From an uncultured Eubacteriales bacterium (GTDB lineage: Bacteria > Bacillota > Clostridia > Christensenellales > UBA1242): DNA of 16,844 bases. The notes below the pieces were generated by a model. That model was given only the letters and a program-made list of their open reading frames with translations. It did no database searches and had not been told where the DNA came from. The stretch covers positions 1-16,844 of the forward strand of contig CAQFKO010000029.1 in the NCBI GenBank assembly GCA_948787875.1, given 5' to 3'. Made by a program: the position numbers and the translations under genes. Every line of letters begins with the position of its first letter. The first letter of the stretch is position 1. This document shows, piece after piece, positions 13,513 through 16,844 of this stretch.

Positions 13513-14976
13513 ATGACAAAATTGTGCAAATCATCAAAAAATATAATTTTCGGCGCTTTTGCAGTGCTTGTTTTTTGCGTTTCGGTTTTTTTGTGTTTTA
13601 ACAATTTAGGCAAAGATTTGAATTCAGCATGTGCCGTAAAAATAACGGAGGACAGTTTAAAAAATAAAATCGATTTGCTCGAAACCAATGAAAATACCTT
13701 ATCTTCAATGTTTGGTTCAAGCAAACTTTCTTCGGCTCCGTTTAATTCATCAGCCGAGCAGTTTTTAAGCGGAAAGTCGGTTTTGCTTGACGCCACCGAC
13801 AAATATAATCAAACAAATCAACTGTTGCCGTTTTCAAACAATTCGTCAAAATTGTCAAGCGGTCAATCGGTTTTTCTTTGGCTGTTTATTCCCGATGACC
13901 CTTTAATTTATTTTTATGATTTAACCATAACTTTACATTTTTCTTCTTCTCAAACAATTTCATGGAAATTCGATTATCAAGAGCTTAACAAAATGTGCGA
14001 CAATTTCAAAGGTTCAAGCATGGTTAATTATGGTTGGAAATTATTTGAGCTAAATCCTAACAGTTCAATAACTCCGCCACCAACTCTTCCAAACGAAAAT
14101 TTAAGTAGCGTTCAAGTTGCTTATCAATATGGCGGGTCGGAAATAGACCAAATAATAAACATTCCGTCTTCAACAATTTCAGTTTATCATGTTATGTTGG
14201 CAGACACAATAAATCAAGCTTCGGGAATAATAGGTTATTCAAATTATGTTGCATACAAAGTAAGTCAAGATTTCACAAAATCGTTAAACGGAATATACAC
14301 AACTGACTCAAAAGTTTTGTGTAAATCATCAGCCGATATTTTTGAATATTTGTTCGTGGGCAGACAAAACTTGTTAAGTTCTGCCACAAGCGGATTTTAT
14401 TGGCAACTTTCAATAAACGCAAACGGCGTCAAAGAAGAATATGATTTTGGCAAGTCCTACAAATTTTACACAAGCGGAGAGTATTCAATTGGAATAAAGC
14501 TAAAAGAACAACATTTATCTTCGTCATACACAGTTTTAACTTTTCAAAATTCGTTTTATGTAAATGATTTCAAACTCGGTTATTTCGCGCTTCCAAACTA
14601 CACGGCAGAGGCGGGTTCAACCAAATTGATTGTTTTTAATTATTCAAACGGGCTGATTTTAGACAGCGATATAACGGTTAAGTGTAGCGATAATTCGGTC
14701 GCAAAAATCACATACTACAAAAAAGACAACAAAATCGAAGTAGAGGTAACGGGGCTCAAAAAAGGAACGGTAAATATCACCATAGAGGCAACGGGGCACA
14801 GAGAGGGCAAAAACAGCGAATTTTATTCCTCTTCCGTTCAAATCAGAGTGGTCAGCGACGATACGGGTACATTCACAAAAATAGTTTTGTGGGGCTCTTT
14901 GGGCGTTTTTGGTGCAATACTGTTAACAATTATAGTAATTTCAGTTGTAAAGGCACGACAAAATAGTGTAAAATAA
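13513..14976 (+). CDS. Surface protein with C-terminal Ig-like (BIG2) domain
   Basis: 487 residues. Residues 1-9 are basic, residues 10-29 form a hydrophobic signal or anchor segment (IIFGAFAVLVFCVSVFLCF), then an extracellular part rich in Ser/Asn/Thr follows. Residues about 354-447 resemble a bacterial Ig-like fold of BIG2 type: strands ending in SDNSVAKITYYKKDNKIEVE and VTGLKKGTVNITIEATGH. A second membrane segment (about 457-479) and a short basic tail (KARQNSVK) anchor the C-terminus. The large middle (50-350) is not recognised. The ribosome site is a short GAGG (13505-13508) 4 bases before the ATG. The gene is followed after 30 bases by a membrane-anchored HtrA-like protease, probably in one operon; it could be the protease's substrate or partner (inference). 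Confidence 0.8.
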   Translation: MTKLCKSSKNIIFGAFAVLVFCVSVFLCFNNLGKDLNSACAVKITEDSLKNKIDLLETNENTLSSMFGSSKLSSAPFNSSAEQFLSGKSVLLDATDKYNQTNQLLPFSNNSSKLSSGQSVFLWLFIPDDPLIYFYDLTITLHFSSSQTISWKFDYQELNKMCDNFKGSSMVNYGWKLFELNPNSSITPPPTLPNENLSSVQVAYQYGGSEIDQIINIPSSTISVYHVMLADTINQASGIIGYSNYVAYKVSQDFTKSLNGIYTTDSKVLCKSSADIFEYLFVGRQNLLSSATSGFYWQLSINANGVKEEYDFGKSYKFYTSGEYSIGIKLKEQHLSSSYTVLTFQNSFYVNDFKLGYFALPNYTAEAGSTKLIVFNYSNGLILDSDITVKCSDNSVAKITYYKKDNKIEVEVTGLKKGTVNITIEATGHREGKNSEFYSSSVQIRVVSDDTGTFTKIVLWGSLGVFGAILLTIIVISVVKARQNSVK

Positions 14977-15006
14977 AGTTACTTAAATAATAAAGGAGAA
15001 AAATTA

Positions 15007-16395
15007 GTGGGCTATATTGATGATTTTGAAAGTGGCAATCGTGCAAAAATTCCGTACGACGATACTCCCATTTCCAGAACAACCGAAGAATCTTTTGATA
15101 GTCGTCAACGAAAAACCGTCACAGGCACATCACGTCAAAGCAGGTGGTTTGTGCTGTTTTTGGCAATATCCCTTGTGCTTAATATTTGTCTTTGCATAGC
15201 AACAGTTCACTATATTTTGCATGGTACTCAAAAAACCGTAAACCAAAACAATAACAATATAACAATAAATGGTGATTATTCTCCCATTGTCGCAGCAACG
15301 GCAATGCAAAGTGCAGTAAGAGTTGCCGCAGGCGGAGATGGCATTGTAGACGAAATTACATACTACAAAAACACTCTCAGTCACGGCTCAGGCGTAATTT
15401 ACAAAATCGACAGAGCAAACAAAATAGCATATTTTATAACTTGTTACCATGTTATTGAGGGCTATGAAAAACAGGTCAGCGTAATGCTTCCAACTTCTTT
15501 AAAACCTTTAACGCCTCCGATTTCAAGCGTGATTTCGGCTTATGGCTTAACCACATTGGGTTATTCAACCATATATGATGTGGCAGTGTTGCAATATAAA
15601 TATTCTTCCTCAAATGACCCGATTGAAGATTGCGTGGGCTTGTTTGATAACGAAGAAAGTCCGCTTTATGAAGAAAGTTATTATTTATCTCAGGGCGAAA
15701 CGGTTTTTGCCGTGGGTGACCCACTTCCGGGCGGGTCTTCGCTTTCGGGCGGGTTAAGCATATCAAGTGGTTTAATTTCAAGACTGAACATTATGCTTAA
15801 AATAGAAGATAACAGCTATTATACCCGTGAAAATCAATTTACCGCAGAATCAAATCCGGGAAATTCGGGTGGCGGGCTGTTTAACAACAAAGGCGAGTTT
15901 GTGGGGCTTGTAAATTCAAAACTTACCACAGCAAAGCCGGGCGGAACAACCATACCTGTTGAAGGAATGGCATATTCCATTCCGGGAACGCTGGCTGTTG
16001 GCATTGCCAAAAGCATTATAAAAGAAAGAAACAATAGGGCGGTATATATTGACCTTGGTGCAAACTTTGTTCATGATATAGACTCCCCGATTACTCAAAT
16101 AAAATATAACGACAAATTTATAAAAAAATATGGCGTTATAATTAATAGTATAAATGCAGGAAGTCTTGCTTTGAACTATGGGCTAAGAGCAGGCGATATA
16201 GTCAATTCAATAACCTATACCGACAGAAGCGGAATGATTCATGAAGATGTGCCAATGCTTAATATGTATATTTTTGACGATATTAAGTTTGATATAATGG
16301 TGGGAAGTGATATCACTTTCAAAATAACAAGACCTGCTTTAAGAGAAGATTTAACGGTAACAGTTAAAGCCACCGCAACAAGAACGGTAAACTAA
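15007..16395 (+). CDS. Membrane-anchored HtrA-like serine protease with PDZ
   Basis: 462 residues. A charged cytoplasmic N-terminus (1-46) precedes one membrane segment (47-70). The extracellular trypsin-like domain has SHGSGVIY (125-132), the His in ITCYHVIEG (His148), the Asp in YDVAVLQY (Asp191) and the nucleophile in ESNPGNSGGGLFNNKGEFVG (Ser287). A PDZ-like domain follows (about 375-455; VIINSINAGSLALNYGLRAG, DIVNSI). The catalytic triad is complete, but His sits in TCYHVIEG rather than the usual TNxHVV, and there is an insertion (about 163-188) between His and Asp. The GTG start is supported by AAAGGAG (14992-14998) 8 bases upstream. Envelope quality control or regulated shedding of the neighbouring surface protein is plausible. 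I call it HtrA-like because the arrangement, not close identity, matches HtrA/DegP. Confidence 0.88.
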   Translation: MGYIDDFESGNRAKIPYDDTPISRTTEESFDSRQRKTVTGTSRQSRWFVLFLAISLVLNICLCIATVHYILHGTQKTVNQNNNNITINGDYSPIVAATAMQSAVRVAAGGDGIVDEITYYKNTLSHGSGVIYKIDRANKIAYFITCYHVIEGYEKQVSVMLPTSLKPLTPPISSVISAYGLTTLGYSTIYDVAVLQYKYSSSNDPIEDCVGLFDNEESPLYEESYYLSQGETVFAVGDPLPGGSSLSGGLSISSGLISRLNIMLKIEDNSYYTRENQFTAESNPGNSGGGLFNNKGEFVGLVNSKLTTAKPGGTTIPVEGMAYSIPGTLAVGIAKSIIKERNNRAVYIDLGANFVHDIDSPITQIKYNDKFIKKYGVIINSINAGSLALNYGLRAGDIVNSITYTDRSGMIHEDVPMLNMYIFDDIKFDIMVGSDITFKITRPALREDLTVTVKATATRTVN

Positions 16396-16431
16396 GCATA
16401 AACAAAAATTTTCACATAGTCACAAAATTTG

Positions 16432-16460
16432 TTGCAAAATCAAAATAAGTGTGCTAACAT
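16432..16460 (+). promoter_or_regulatory. acpP promoter, extended -10
   Basis: TTGCAA (16432-16437), 17-bp spacer, TAACAT (16455-16460) preceded by TG one base upstream (extended -10). An alternative -10, TATAAT (16466-16471), lacks a matching -35 and would overlap the ribosome site. Confidence 0.5.
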
Positions 16461-16485
16461 TAATATATAATTGGAGGGAAAACTC

Positions 16486-16716
16486 ATGATTGAAGAAAAA
16501 GTTAAGGAAATTATTGCAAATCAACTTTCAATCGAAGAGAGCAAGTTAAAAGCCACTACAAATATTGCAGAAGAGCTTGGTGCAGACTCTCTTGACTTGG
16601 TTGAAATTTTAATGTCGCTTGAAGACGAATTCGGAATTTCAATCCCTGATGAAGCAATACCAACCATAAAAACAATAAAAGATATTGTTGAGTTCATTGA
16701 ACAAAATAAAAAATAA
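16486..16716 (+). CDS. acpP: Acyl carrier protein
   Basis: 76 residues, the standard length. It carries acyl chains on a 4'-phosphopantetheine arm during fatty acid synthesis in the cytoplasm. The arm attachment site is in ELGADSLDLVEILMSLEDEF with Ser35 (DSL motif), and the acidic helix II is typical. The ATG at 16486 follows GGAGG (16473-16477) by 8 bases; an in-frame TTG at 16471 overlaps that ribosome site and is rejected. It is monocistronic as far as visible. No terminator is evident in the remaining 128 bases, so read-through into the next gene (often rnc in Firmicutes) is possible but not shown here. Confidence 0.97.
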   Translation: MIEEKVKEIIANQLSIEESKLKATTNIAEELGADSLDLVEILMSLEDEFGISIPDEAIPTIKTIKDIVEFIEQNKK

Positions 16717-16844
16717 ATAATAAAAAACAATAAAAAGTTCAAAAAGTCGCAATATATAGAGTAGTAAAACAATAAGGTATCATTATAAATTTATGTAATG
16801 ACGAATGCGATCGGAATGCCCGTGTAGTTGTTATAAAAATGAAA

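Noticed and set aside
1..16844. tRNA, rRNA, IS element or prophage
   Set aside because: No cloverleaf, rRNA-like stretch, transposase/integrase or terminal inverted repeats were seen on reading both strands.

Overview
The window reads as a chromosomal segment of a low-GC (about one third G+C by eye) anaerobic Firmicute, most likely an uncultured gut-type member of the Clostridia. Support: strong Shine-Dalgarno sites (AGGAGG-like), TTGACA/TATAAT promoters, the truA-rplM-rpsI order usual in Firmicutes, a full-length homodimer-type pyruvate:ferredoxin oxidoreductase (strict anaerobe metabolism), and no sign of an alternative genetic code. There is no tRNA, rRNA, transposase, integrase or CRISPR array.

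Layout. 1-929: end of a membrane-anchored Glu-rich coiled-coil protein whose start is cut by the window edge, followed by an A-rich repeat tract and a strong terminator (to 1225). 1296-3495: patatin-like phospholipase, then a membrane-tethered ComEC-type metallo-beta-lactamase-fold protein. 3538-5483: a compact three-gene cluster of unknown function with its own promoter; its third product looks like a shikimate-kinase fold that has lost the P-loop. 5540-5767: a strongly expressed-looking 75-residue coiled-coil protein, then a terminator. 5809-6229: gene-free AT-rich repeats ending in a GC-rich double-hairpin element. 6230-6971: a small helical protein and a Cro/CI-type regulator, divergently transcribed, with four operator-like sites spaced 30-31 bp between them. 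7046-10543 (minus): nifJ. 10729-12462: truA (apparently leaderless), rplM, rpsI. 12725-13405: ung. 13513-16395: a surface protein with an Ig-like domain, followed by a membrane-anchored HtrA-like protease. 16486-16716: acpP; the next gene is not resolved at the right edge.

How the genes work together. Housekeeping functions (pyruvate oxidation, tRNA pseudouridylation, ribosomal proteins L13/S9, uracil excision, acyl carrier) are interspersed with envelope functions: a phospholipase, a membrane-tethered nuclease-like hydrolase, and a surface protein/protease pair under a promoter whose -35 lies in a perfect palindrome. The least explained parts are the 3538-5483 cluster with its pseudokinase-like protein, the phased operator array at 6505-6611, and three non-coding repeat tracts (1009-1189, 5963-6138, 6141-6190). 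All functional links beyond domain recognition are inference from sequence alone.
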